Below, piece after piece: positions 1-5,579 of a stretch of DNA of 5,579 nucleotides. Each line of letters starts with the position of its first letter. The first letter of the stretch is position 1. A program made the position numbers and the translations under genes. The stretch covers positions 1 through 5,579 of the forward strand of contig JACCRH010000377.1 of assembly GCA_013813675.1 (NCBI GenBank). Reading direction: 5' to 3'. A model generated the notes under the pieces. The model had not been told where the DNA came from. It did no database searches and saw only the letters and a program-made list of their open reading frames with translations. This DNA comes from Gemmatimonadales bacterium. Its GTDB lineage: Bacteria; Gemmatimonadota; Gemmatimonadetes; Gemmatimonadales; GWC2-71-9.

Positions 1-1517
1 GAGCGCAGCGTCCCGGCGTCGCCGTCGAGAACCACCCGGGTTCCGGAGGGGAGCTCGAGCACACGCGGGTCGATGCCGGCGACGGCCGGAATACCCAGCC
101 CGCGGGCCAGGATGGCCACGTGGGACGTCGCGCTGCCCATTGTGGTGCAGAACCCGCGGACCCGGGTGCGATCCAGCGACGCGGCGTCGGACGGCGCCAG
201 GTCCTCGGCCACCACGATCGAGTCCGGCGGCACGTCCTGCGACGCTCCCTCGCGGCCCACCAGCAGGTGGAGGACCCGCCGCCCCACGTCGCGCAGGTCG
301 GCGGCGCGGCCGGCGAGCAGCTCGTTCTGGAGCGCGAGGACCCGGTTCACCTGCTCCAGGTAGGCCTGCCGCCAGGCGTACGCCGCTGACGCGCCGCCCC
401 GCATCAGCTCGGCGGCGCCGTCCAGCAGCTCGGGATCCTCGAGCAGCTCCTGGTGCGCCGCGAAGATCGCGCCGCGGTCGGCGTCTGCCTCGGTGGCGAG
501 CCGCGCCTGGAGCGCCTCGAGCTGGAGATGCGCGGCCGCGATCGCGGCGTCGAGAGCGCGGCGCTCGTGGCTCGGGTCCGTGGCCCGCTCCTCCAGCACC
601 TCGTCGTCGTGACGCAGGTGAAAGACAGCCCCGATCGCCACGCCCGGCGAGGCGGGCACGCCTTTCAGCGAGCCGTCGGACGAGGCCGGACGCCGGGCGG
701 GGATGGGGGCCGACGCCGGGCGCTTCGGGTCGCGGCCGTGTCCGGCGGCCAGCCCCGACGTCAGGGTCTCGACGATGGCCGCCACCGCGGCGCTGGCATC
801 GTCGCCGCGCGCGGCGACGGTCACCGTATCGCCGCCGGCCACCTCGAGCGTCATGATGGACACCACGCTGCGGGCGTTCGCTTCGCGATTTCCCTTCACC
901 AGCCGCACCTCGGAGGTGAAGCGGCGCGCCGCCCCGGCGACCGCCGCGGCGGGGCGCGCATGCAGCCCGGTTTCGCTCGTGATCACGATGGGTACGGATT
1001 CGACGCTCTCCCCCGCGACCGGGGACGCGCCTTCCGGGGCCGCCGCCTCGAGGCGCAGGTGGATGAGGGGGTCGCGCCCCCCGACCACCCGGCCGGTGCG
1101 CCCCTGCAGCGTCCCGACCCGCTCCATGTTGGTCACGATCACCGGGGTGATCAGGCTCCGCGCGTGGGTCGCGACGTAGTCCGCGTCGAACGTCAGGAGC
1201 AGGTCGCCCGCGCGGACGTCGTCGCCTGCCTTCACCCGAGGATCGAAGCCTTTCCCGTTCAGCTTCACCGTGTCGAGTCCGACGTGGATGAGGACTTCCA
1301 ACCCCGACACGGCCAGCGTGAGCGCATGGCCCGCGCGATGGACGTGAAGCACCCGGCCGTCCGATGGGGCGACCAGGCGTTGGTCCAGCGGCTCGAGCGC
1401 CACACCGTCGCCCGCCAACCGCTGGGCGAACGCCGGATCGGGGACCTGGTCGAGCGGTACCACGAGACCGGAGAGCGGCGCGAGCAGCGTCAGGCTGTCT
1501 GGACTGTGACTCGGCAT
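1..1517 (-). CDS. ptsP: Fused PTS protein IIA(Glc)-HPr-Enzyme I (phosphoenolpyruvate-protein phosphotransferase), 3' end beyond window
   Basis: This cytoplasmic phosphorelay protein passes phosphate from PEP through Enzyme I and HPr to a IIA domain, which hands it to a membrane sugar transporter (IIB/IIC). Translation from the ATG at 1517-1515 gives 505 codons with no stop before the window edge. Residues 1-150 are a glucose-type IIA domain: AGHALTL (His64) and VLIHVGLDTVKLNGKGF (His78) match the two conserved histidines of IIA-Glc. Residues 170-256 are HPr, with phospho-His186 in GLHARPAA and a conserved Ser217 in NARSVVSIMTL. A Pro/Ala/Arg-rich linker spans 259-283. Enzyme I starts near 284 with GVPASPGVAIG, then IFAAHQELLEDPEL, AADLRDVGRRVL and the active-site segment ATSHVAILAR with His466. 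About 330 residues, including most of the PEP-binding domain, should lie off the left edge. A GGAG motif precedes the ATG. The symbol is the generic label for this family; NagF-like naming is equally possible. The sugar is unknown because no IIB/IIC gene is visible. Confidence 0.95.
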   Translation of the reverse strand, partial: MPSHSPDSLTLLAPLSGLVVPLDQVPDPAFAQRLAGDGVALEPLDQRLVAPSDGRVLHVHRAGHALTLAVSGLEVLIHVGLDTVKLNGKGFDPRVKAGDDVRAGDLLLTFDADYVATHARSLITPVIVTNMERVGTLQGRTGRVVGGRDPLIHLRLEAAAPEGASPVAGESVESVPIVITSETGLHARPAAAVAGAARRFTSEVRLVKGNREANARSVVSIMTLEVAGGDTVTVAARGDDASAAVAAIVETLTSGLAAGHGRDPKRPASAPIPARRPASSDGSLKGVPASPGVAIGAVFHLRHDDEVLEERATDPSHERRALDAAIAAAHLQLEALQARLATEADADRGAIFAAHQELLEDPELLDGAAELMRGGASAAYAWRQAYLEQVNRVLALQNELLAGRAADLRDVGRRVLHLLVGREGASQDVPPDSIVVAEDLAPSDAASLDRTRVRGFCTTMGSATSHVAILARGLGIPAVAGIDPRVLELPSGTRVVLDGDAGTLR

Positions 1518-1521
1518 CGTT

Positions 1522-1525
1522 CTCC
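1522..1525 (-). promoter_or_regulatory. Ribosome binding site of the PTS gene
   Basis: On the minus strand the bases before the ATG read CCTGGAGAACG. GGAG lies 4 bases from the start codon, a short but workable Shine-Dalgarno spacing. It supports the ATG at 1517, which also places the IIA domain at its normal distance from the N-terminus. Confidence 0.6.
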
Positions 1526-1587
1526 AGGCGTGCAGGTGGGAAGGTGTGGCCTTCAGGAAAAGCGTCGATGGTCAGGACGTGAGTGAC

Positions 1588-1614
1588 AGTATGCCGGGGA
1601 AGCGGCCCTGCCAA
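1588..1614 (-). promoter_or_regulatory. Candidate sigma-70-type promoter for the PTS gene
   Basis: On the minus strand TTGGCA (1614-1609, five of six matches to the -35 consensus) is followed after 15 bases by CATACT (1593-1588, four of six matches to -10). The spacer is shorter than the usual 16-18 bases. Transcription would start near 1580, giving a leader of about 63 bases. This is a motif match only. Confidence 0.3.
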
Positions 1615-1644
1615 GACGCCGAGACCGGACGGGGGGGCCGCCAC

Positions 1645-1671
1645 TTGCGCGCCGGGCCGAGCGGTTATAAC
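1645..1671 (+). promoter_or_regulatory. Candidate promoter for the receptor-GH65 operon
   Basis: TATAAC (1666-1671) matches five of six -10 bases, but the upstream TTGCGC (1645-1650) is a poor -35 at a 15-base spacing. The TATAAC is part of the palindrome GTTATAAC (1664-1671), so the same box also reads on the minus strand. If it is used for the receptor, the leader would be about 300 bases long and would contain all the hairpins listed in this region. Weak evidence. Confidence 0.25.
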
Positions 1672-1708
1672 TAGTGCCCCTTGGCCGGTTTCGCCGGCAG
1701 CAGAGACT

Positions 1709-1723
1709 TCGATTCGGAATCGA
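1709..1723. promoter_or_regulatory. Operator-like perfect palindrome (7-1-7)
   Basis: TCGATTC-G-GAATCGA is a perfect inverted repeat around one central base, more AT-rich than its surroundings. It lies about 40 bases downstream of the TATAAC box, in the divergent region. This size and symmetry suit a dimeric repressor or activator site. No regulator gene is in the window, so the binding protein is unknown. Confidence 0.35.
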
Positions 1724-1900
1724 GCAAGCAGTGACCGAGCATAGACAGGCGCGCGGCCCGTCCGCTGCGCTGATGCGGATAGCTCGAAATCGGTCCAGCG
1801 CTGCACCGCTCACGCGGCGCGTCCCCCCTCTTTGTCGCTCCGCTCCGACCCTTGCCGGCTGCTCCCTGGTTGGTCCCATCCCCTCGATGAACGCCACACG

Positions 1901-1926
1901 CTCAGTGCGCCACACCCCGCACTGAG
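1901..1926 (+). repeat. Perfect 9-bp hairpin in the receptor leader
   Basis: CTCAGTGCG (1901-1909) pairs exactly with CGCACTGAG (1918-1926) across an 8-base loop. It ends 40 bases before the Shine-Dalgarno of the receptor. No T-run follows, so it is not a classical intrinsic terminator. It could be an operator, a leader RNA structure or an mRNA-stabilising stem. Confidence 0.55.
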
Positions 1927-1935
1927 GGACGCCAT

Positions 1936-1950
1936 GCGCCGGTAAGGCGC
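1936..1950 (+). repeat. Small GC hairpin upstream of the receptor RBS
   Basis: GCGCC (1936-1940) pairs with GGCGC (1946-1950) around the loop GGTAA. It lies 9 bases after the 9-bp hairpin and 16 bases before the Shine-Dalgarno, so the two may act as a tandem leader structure. Short GC stems also occur by chance in DNA of this composition. Confidence 0.35.
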
Positions 1951-1966
1951 TCGAGCAGGGTGAACT

Positions 1967-1971
1967 GGAGG
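1967..1971 (+). promoter_or_regulatory. Ribosome binding site fixing the GTG start of the receptor
   Basis: GGAGG lies 8 bases before the GTG at 1980-1982, an optimal arrangement. It decides the non-ATG start, which is followed directly by a well-formed signal peptide. Confidence 0.8.
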
Positions 1972-1979
1972 ATACCACT

Positions 1980-4715
1980 GTGGTCCACAGATCAGGTGCG
2001 ACAGAACGGCCGGCCTTCGAACGGCTACTCGCGCTGGTGCTTCCGCTCGCCTTGCTGCTGCTCGTCCCGGCGCGCGTCGCGGTCGCGCAGGAGGGCGCCC
2101 CGACCGGGACGGTGAACGGCAGGGTGGTGGATGACCGAGGCGCGCCGGTGTCCAGCGCGCAGGTCTTCATCGTACGCCCGGCGCTGAGCGCGCAGACCGG
2201 GGCGGAAGGCGGCTATTCCCTGACCCGGGTTCCGGCGGGCACCCACTCCCTCCAGGTGCGAATGCTTGGGTTCCGACCCGACTCCGCCAGCGTGACCGTG
2301 CAGGCCGGTCAACCGGTCACCCAGAACTTCACGCTCAGTCGCGACCCGCTGCAACTGCAGACCCTGGTCGTCACCGGGACCCAGGCGCCCCGACTGAACC
2401 TCGACGCCAGCGTCGCCGTCACTACGCTCACTGCACAGGAAGTCGAGGCCGCGGCGCCCCGGAGCACGACCGAGATGCTGCGATACGTCCCCGGCTTCAC
2501 CCGGATCGAGAGCTCCGGTGGCGAAGTCAACCAGAACATCAGCATGCGGGGCATTCTCGGCGTGGAGTACGTGGCGTTCCTGGAAGACGGGCTGCCGGTG
2601 TTCCCCACGATGCACACGTTCTTCATGAACGCCGACAACCTGTTCCGCTTCGACACCAACATCGAGCGCATGGAAGTCGTACGGGGCGGCAGCTCTCCGC
2701 TGTTCGGCTCCAATACCCCCGGCGCCATCGTCAATTTCATCAACAAGTCCGGTGGACCCGAGTTCGGCGGCGTCATGCGGGCCACGGCGGCCACCCAGGG
2801 GCTGGCGCGGTACGACCTCAACATGAATGGGCCCTTCGGAAACGACTGGCGGTTCAACGTCGGCGGCTTCTACCGCTACGATCACGGTGTCCGGGATCCG
2901 GGCTTTCCCGGCATCCGGGGCGGGCAATTGAAGGCCAACGTCACCCGGCTGCTCGACAACGGCTATCTTCGCTTCTCCGTGAAGCATATCAACGATCGGA
3001 ACCAGTTCATTCTCCCGCTGCCCTTCACCGACCCGTCGAATCCGGAATACGTGCCAGGCTTCAGCAACTACGGCGCGATGAGCACGCCGGAGGGCGTCGA
3101 TCTGCGTGTCCCCTTGGCCGACGGGGGCGACCTGACGCTGCCGCTGGACAACGGGCTCAGAACCCTGGCGACCTGGCTGACGGCCGACGTGTCGCTGGAG
3201 CTGCCGGACGGTTGGAGCCTCCAAAATGCCGCGCAGGTGATGCAGAACGAGCAGGAGTGGAACGCGCTGCTCCCCTTCAACGCGCAATCGGCGTCGGAAT
3301 ACGTCGCCAGCCTCGGCTTCCCCGCGGGCAGCACCGGCCAGTTCTTCTTCACCAATCATGACGACGCGCTGGGCAACCCGCTGCCCTTCGATACCCCGAA
3401 CGGTCTCGTCGCGCCGGGTGGGGAATGGCACATCGAGAAGCCGCTCTCCGCCGTGCAGGATCAGCTGTCGTTGCGTAAGGCCTTCGGGCGGCACTCGCTC
3501 TCGATCGGCGGATACTTCGCCAACTATACCCAGGACAACCGCTGGTTCTTCACCGACATTCTGACCGACGTCCGCGACAATCCCCGGTTTCTGGACCTCG
3601 TAGTCACTCCCGCCGGAGGAGGGGCGCCGGTCAACTTCACCCAGAACGGCTTCCGGAATTTCCTCTCCAACTACGTGAACGGCTCGGGTCAGACCACGAT
3701 CGTGTCCGGCGTACTGGGTGGGGAGGTCCAGCTCATGGAGCGGCTGCGGGCCGACATGGGGGTGCGAGTCGAGTACAACACCTTCGTGCAGAACTCGGAG
3801 AACAGCTCCACGGTCGACCTCGACGGTGATTCGACAACCACGTTCAATAACGTGAGGTCCGGCAACAACAGCTTCCGTGTCTTCAGCCACGACATCACCG
3901 ATTGGTCCGCTTCGCTTGGACTCAACTACAAAGTCAATGACAATGTGGCGGTTTACGCCTCGGGGTCTCGAGGCTACAAGATGCCTGCCCTGGACGAGCT
4001 GTTGAACGCTTCGGCCCAGGCGCAGGTGGACCTCATGGATTCTCGTGAGGTGCGAGCCGGCGAGCTGGGGCTGAAGTACGCTTCGGGGAGAGTCGGAGCG
4101 ACCGTGAATGTCTTCTACACCGACCTCAAGAACCTCACCGGCCAGGGCGCCGAGGTGGACCCCGGTACCGGGGGCACGATCTGGGTGATCCGCCAGTCCC
4201 CCGACAACCGCTCCTATGGCGCCGAAGTGGAGGCCTTCGTCGCGCCGGTGGAGGGACTCCAACTCCAGGGCAGTGGCACCTTCCTCCAGGCCGAGCTAGG
4301 CGGTGGGGTGGACAGCCTGGCCGACTTGTCCGGTGAGCGATTGGCCCTTGCCCCGACCGCGATCGGGAACCTGGCGGCGCTCTACTCACCGACGGCCGCG
4401 CCCGGCCTGCAGTTCAAGGCCGATTGGCATTATGTCGGTTCCCGGTTTGTCGAAAGCCCCATCACCCGGGTGGCCGACACCAAGCTGCCCTCCTACAACT
4501 ACTTCAATTTCGGCGCCGGCTTCAGGATTCCTCGGGCCGGCGTGAGGATCAACGCCGACCTGCTCAATGCGTTTCAGAGCAAGGGGCTGGAAGAGGGCAA
4601 CCCGCGTCTGGTGGCGGTGGGTGGCGCCCCGATCTTTCTGGCTCGGCCGCTGCTGCCGCGCCGGTTCCAGGTGGGAATCGAGTACGAGTTCGGGGCCGGT
4701 GGGCCACAGGAGTAA
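1980..4715 (+). CDS. TonB-dependent outer-membrane receptor with N-terminal carboxypeptidase-regulatory-like domain
   Basis: This is a 911-residue gated outer-membrane barrel that imports a ligand using energy from TonB-ExbBD. Residues 1-36 are a signal peptide: Arg/Glu-containing start, hydrophobic LLALVLPLALLLLVP, cleavage after AVA before QEG. Residues 43-120 form a CarboxypepD_reg-like beta-sandwich (GTVNGRVVDDRGAPV, GGYSLTRVPAGTHSLQV). A TonB-box-like LQTLVVTGTQ follows at 126-135. The plug covers about 140-258: ISMRGI, FLEDGLPVFPT, NIERMEVVRGGSSPLFGSNT, PGAIVNFINKSGG. The rest is a 22-strand-type barrel, with YASGSRGYKMPALDELL near 659-675 and the final strand FQVGIEYEF. Seven residues follow the terminal aromatic, which is usually the last residue. 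The length is normal for the class. The GH65 gene starts 18 bases downstream in the same frame, so an operon is likely and the ligand is probably an alpha-glucoside or oligosaccharide. No SusD partner is visible. A metal-chelate receptor cannot be excluded from sequence alone. Confidence 0.95.
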   Translation: MVHRSGATERPAFERLLALVLPLALLLLVPARVAVAQEGAPTGTVNGRVVDDRGAPVSSAQVFIVRPALSAQTGAEGGYSLTRVPAGTHSLQVRMLGFRPDSASVTVQAGQPVTQNFTLSRDPLQLQTLVVTGTQAPRLNLDASVAVTTLTAQEVEAAAPRSTTEMLRYVPGFTRIESSGGEVNQNISMRGILGVEYVAFLEDGLPVFPTMHTFFMNADNLFRFDTNIERMEVVRGGSSPLFGSNTPGAIVNFINKSGGPEFGGVMRATAATQGLARYDLNMNGPFGNDWRFNVGGFYRYDHGVRDPGFPGIRGGQLKANVTRLLDNGYLRFSVKHINDRNQFILPLPFTDPSNPEYVPGFSNYGAMSTPEGVDLRVPLADGGDLTLPLDNGLRTLATWLTADVSLELPDGWSLQNAAQVMQNEQEWNALLPFNAQSASEYVASLGFPAGSTGQFFFTNHDDALGNPLPFDTPNGLVAPGGEWHIEKPLSAVQDQLSLRKAFGRHSLSIGGYFANYTQDNRWFFTDILTDVRDNPRFLDLVVTPAGGGAPVNFTQNGFRNFLSNYVNGSGQTTIVSGVLGGEVQLMERLRADMGVRVEYNTFVQNSENSSTVDLDGDSTTTFNNVRSGNNSFRVFSHDITDWSASLGLNYKVNDNVAVYASGSRGYKMPALDELLNASAQAQVDLMDSREVRAGELGLKYASGRVGATVNVFYTDLKNLTGQGAEVDPGTGGTIWVIRQSPDNRSYGAEVEAFVAPVEGLQLQGSGTFLQAELGGGVDSLADLSGERLALAPTAIGNLAALYSPTAAPGLQFKADWHYVGSRFVESPITRVADTKLPSYNYFNFGAGFRIPRAGVRINADLLNAFQSKGLEEGNPRLVAVGGAPIFLARPLLPRRFQVGIEYEFGAGGPQE

Positions 4716-4733
4716 GGCAGGTCGTGTGACGTG

Positions 4734-5579
4734 ATGAGTGATCTATCTATGAACGACGCGACGGGGGGCATGGCGGATCATGCCCCCTTCGCTGCGCTCA
4801 GGGTGACAACGGCTATGCTGTGCTGCGCCGGCGCGCTATTCGCGGCGCCGGTCGCCGCGCAGGATTCCACCTTTCTGCTCACTTCCGAGGATCCCACCCG
4901 CTCCCCGTCGCCGTTCATCGGCAACGGCCGGGTCGGCGTCGTGATCCCCGCGCTCGGCATCGGCGCCAGCAACTCGTTCGTCGCCGGGCTCTACGAAAAC
5001 GCGCCGACCGATGTACCGCGCATCGCCGCGACGCCTGCGTGGAACGCGGTCGGCGTCTTCGATGGTGAGCGATGGCTCGATTCGTCCGCGGTCATGGCGG
5101 GCGCGGTGCGTGAGTACCGCCAGGTGCTCGACATGCGGAGCGGCACCGCGCGCACCAGCTACGACTGGATCAACGGCGCCCGGCGCACCACGGTCCGGGT
5201 TGAGAGCTTCGTCTCCCGGTCCGATTCCCATCTCGCGGCAATCCGCCTCGAGCTCATCCCCCACTTCACCGGCCGGATGCACGTCCGGTTCGCCTTGGAA
5301 GCACGCCCGCCTCCGCGTCGCCTTCCGCTCGCCACTGTTCCGCGCGCCGATCCCGCGTGGCGCCCCGCCGACGTCTGGTACCCGGGGCACATGGTCGTCC
5401 GCTCCCGCGCGGCGACCCGGGTACCTGGTGGGGCGCGGCTCTCGCTCACCGCCACGCCCGAGGGGCGGACCATCGTGCTGGCGCAGGCCGCGGCCGTCGG
5501 CTGGCCGGCCGACCTGGTGCGGGCCGTGGCTCACACCCGAATTTCGGGCGACACAGCCGGGGTCGAGGTGGCCTTCGAG
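4734..5579 (+). CDS. Secreted glycoside hydrolase family 65 protein, N-terminal part, 3' end beyond window
   Basis: GH65 enzymes hydrolyse or phosphorolyse alpha-glucosidic disaccharides such as trehalose, maltose, kojibiose and nigerose. The frame is open for 282 codons from the ATG at 4734 to the edge. What is seen is the GH65 N-terminal beta-sandwich domain: PFIGNGRVG (60-68), FVAGLYENAPTDVPRI (82-97), YRQVLDMRSGTARTSYDW (128-145) and VRVESFVSRSDSHLAAIRLE (154-173). The catalytic (alpha/alpha)6 barrel lies off the window, so hydrolase and phosphorylase cannot be told apart directly. Residues 28-42 (MLCCAGALFAAPVAA, cleavage before QDS) form a signal peptide, which implies a periplasmic or exported protein and favours hydrolysis. 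The start is uncertain: in-frame options are GTG 4731, ATG 4734, 4749 and 4770, GTG 4803 and ATG 4815. None has a strong Shine-Dalgarno (GGCAGG, 4716-4721, is 12 bases from 4734). The earlier ATGs keep Arg23 ahead of the hydrophobic core. It lies in the receptor's operon. Confidence 0.85.
   Translation, partial: MSDLSMNDATGGMADHAPFAALRVTTAMLCCAGALFAAPVAAQDSTFLLTSEDPTRSPSPFIGNGRVGVVIPALGIGASNSFVAGLYENAPTDVPRIAATPAWNAVGVFDGERWLDSSAVMAGAVREYRQVLDMRSGTARTSYDWINGARRTTVRVESFVSRSDSHLAAIRLELIPHFTGRMHVRFALEARPPPRRLPLATVPRADPAWRPADVWYPGHMVVRSRAATRVPGGARLSLTATPEGRTIVLAQAAAVGWPADLVRAVAHTRISGDTAGVEVAFE
4763..4809. repeat. REP-like palindrome and interspersed-repeat-like sequence in the receptor-GH65 junction
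   Basis: GGGGGCATG (4764-4772) pairs perfectly with CATGCCCCC (4779-4787) around a 6-base loop. It is followed at once by CCTTCGCTGCGCTCAGGGTG, the inverse of CACCCTGAGCGCAGCGAAGG. That string resembles a short interspersed element I recall as frequent in many environmental bacterial genomes, where it gives spurious peptides such as VTLSAAKGA or HAPFAALRVT. Both halves lie 48 or more bases after the receptor stop, inside the open N-terminal frame of the GH65 gene. Only one copy is in this window, so its repeat status rests on recognition and not on a comparison here. Confidence 0.55.

Larger units (their letters stand above)
1518..1979. other. Divergent intergenic region without a credible gene
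   Basis: This 462-base gap separates the minus-strand PTS gene from the plus-strand receptor, so it must hold the promoters of both. No reading frame in it looks like a protein: those that cross it are rich in Arg, Ser and Pro and show no domain. It holds a TATAAC box inside a GTTATAAC palindrome (1664-1671), a GCCGG/CCGGC repeat (1684-1698), a 7-1-7 palindrome (1709-1723), a TCCGC/GCGGA repeat (1761-1779), a 9-bp hairpin (1901-1926) and a 5-bp hairpin (1936-1950). No tRNA, rRNA or T-tract terminator was recognised. Confidence 0.75.

Noticed and set aside
453..1586. Plus-strand open frame of 377 codons opposite the PTS gene
   Set aside because: The opposite strand encodes clear IIA, HPr and Enzyme I motifs over the same bases; the plus-strand product is low-complexity Arg/Gly/His-rich sequence.
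1700..1735. tRNA-like TTCGATTC segment
   Set aside because: No acceptor or anticodon stems can be formed around it; the bases are explained by the 7-1-7 palindrome.
1674..1925. Small plus-strand frame of 83 codons in the intergenic region
   Set aside because: No Shine-Dalgarno, Arg-rich composition and no recognisable motif; it also spans the inverted repeats.
1901..1926. Intrinsic terminator
   Set aside because: The stem is good but no T-run follows on either strand, and it lies upstream of a gene on the plus strand.
1901..1960. Possible cobalamin riboswitch (CCCCGCACTGAG, then GCC and GGTAAGGCGC)
   Set aside because: Only scattered resemblance to the late part of the class; the upstream core with the GGTG-A-TCC pattern and the expected helices are not present.
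1553..2170. Minus-strand frame of 205 codons crossing the intergenic region into the receptor
   Set aside because: It begins inside the receptor gene, has no domain-like stretches and is rich in Ser, Arg and Pro.
2025..4262. Very long minus-strand open frame (745 codons) opposite the receptor
   Set aside because: It mirrors a well-supported receptor gene in GC-rich DNA, its product is rich in Arg/Gly/Val/His without any recognisable domain, and it is the expected antisense shadow of biased codons.
4815..4862. Lipoprotein signal (LCCAG) in the GH65 protein
   Set aside because: The residues before the cysteines do not fit a lipobox (Leu or Cys sits at -1 instead of Gly/Ala/Ser), while VAA before QDS is a good signal peptidase I site.
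4836..5534. Minus-strand frame of 232 codons opposite the GH65 gene
   Set aside because: The plus strand carries convincing GH65 N-terminal motifs; the minus product is a shadow rich in Arg, Gly and Asp.

Overview
The window is GC-rich, with strong G/C preference at third codon positions. It comes from a Gram-negative (diderm) bacterium: it encodes a TonB-dependent outer-membrane receptor and a second protein with a signal peptide. The receptor has an N-terminal carboxypeptidase-regulatory-like domain before the plug, there is no SusD gene in view, and a short REP-like palindrome sits in the operon. This combination suggests Gemmatimonadota or a similar high-GC environmental lineage, but that is inference from style and not proof.

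Layout. (1) Positions 1-1517, minus strand: the first 505 codons of a fused phosphotransferase-system protein with the order IIA(Glc-type)-HPr-Enzyme I. The gene runs off the left edge, so most of the PEP-binding half of Enzyme I is missing. (2) Positions 1518-1979: a 462-base divergent intergenic region with weak promoter-like elements and several perfect inverted repeats, including a 9-bp hairpin and a second small hairpin just upstream of the receptor's ribosome binding site. (3) Positions 1980-4715, plus strand: a complete 911-residue TonB-dependent receptor starting at GTG. (4) From about 4734 to the right edge, plus strand: the N-terminal part of a secreted glycoside hydrolase family 65 protein, in the same frame as the receptor and starting about 18 bases after its stop. 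A strong GC-rich palindrome and an interspersed-repeat-like sequence lie inside its first codons.

How the parts fit. The receptor and the GH65 protein look like a two-gene operon for capture and periplasmic breakdown of a small alpha-glucoside (GH65 enzymes act on disaccharides such as trehalose, maltose, kojibiose or nigerose). The divergent PTS protein would phosphorylate sugars at the inner membrane. A link between the two halves through the shared intergenic region is plausible but unproven. The two genes cut by the window edges were read by direct translation: the minus-strand PTS gene down to position 1, and the GH65 gene up to position 5579, neither with an internal stop.
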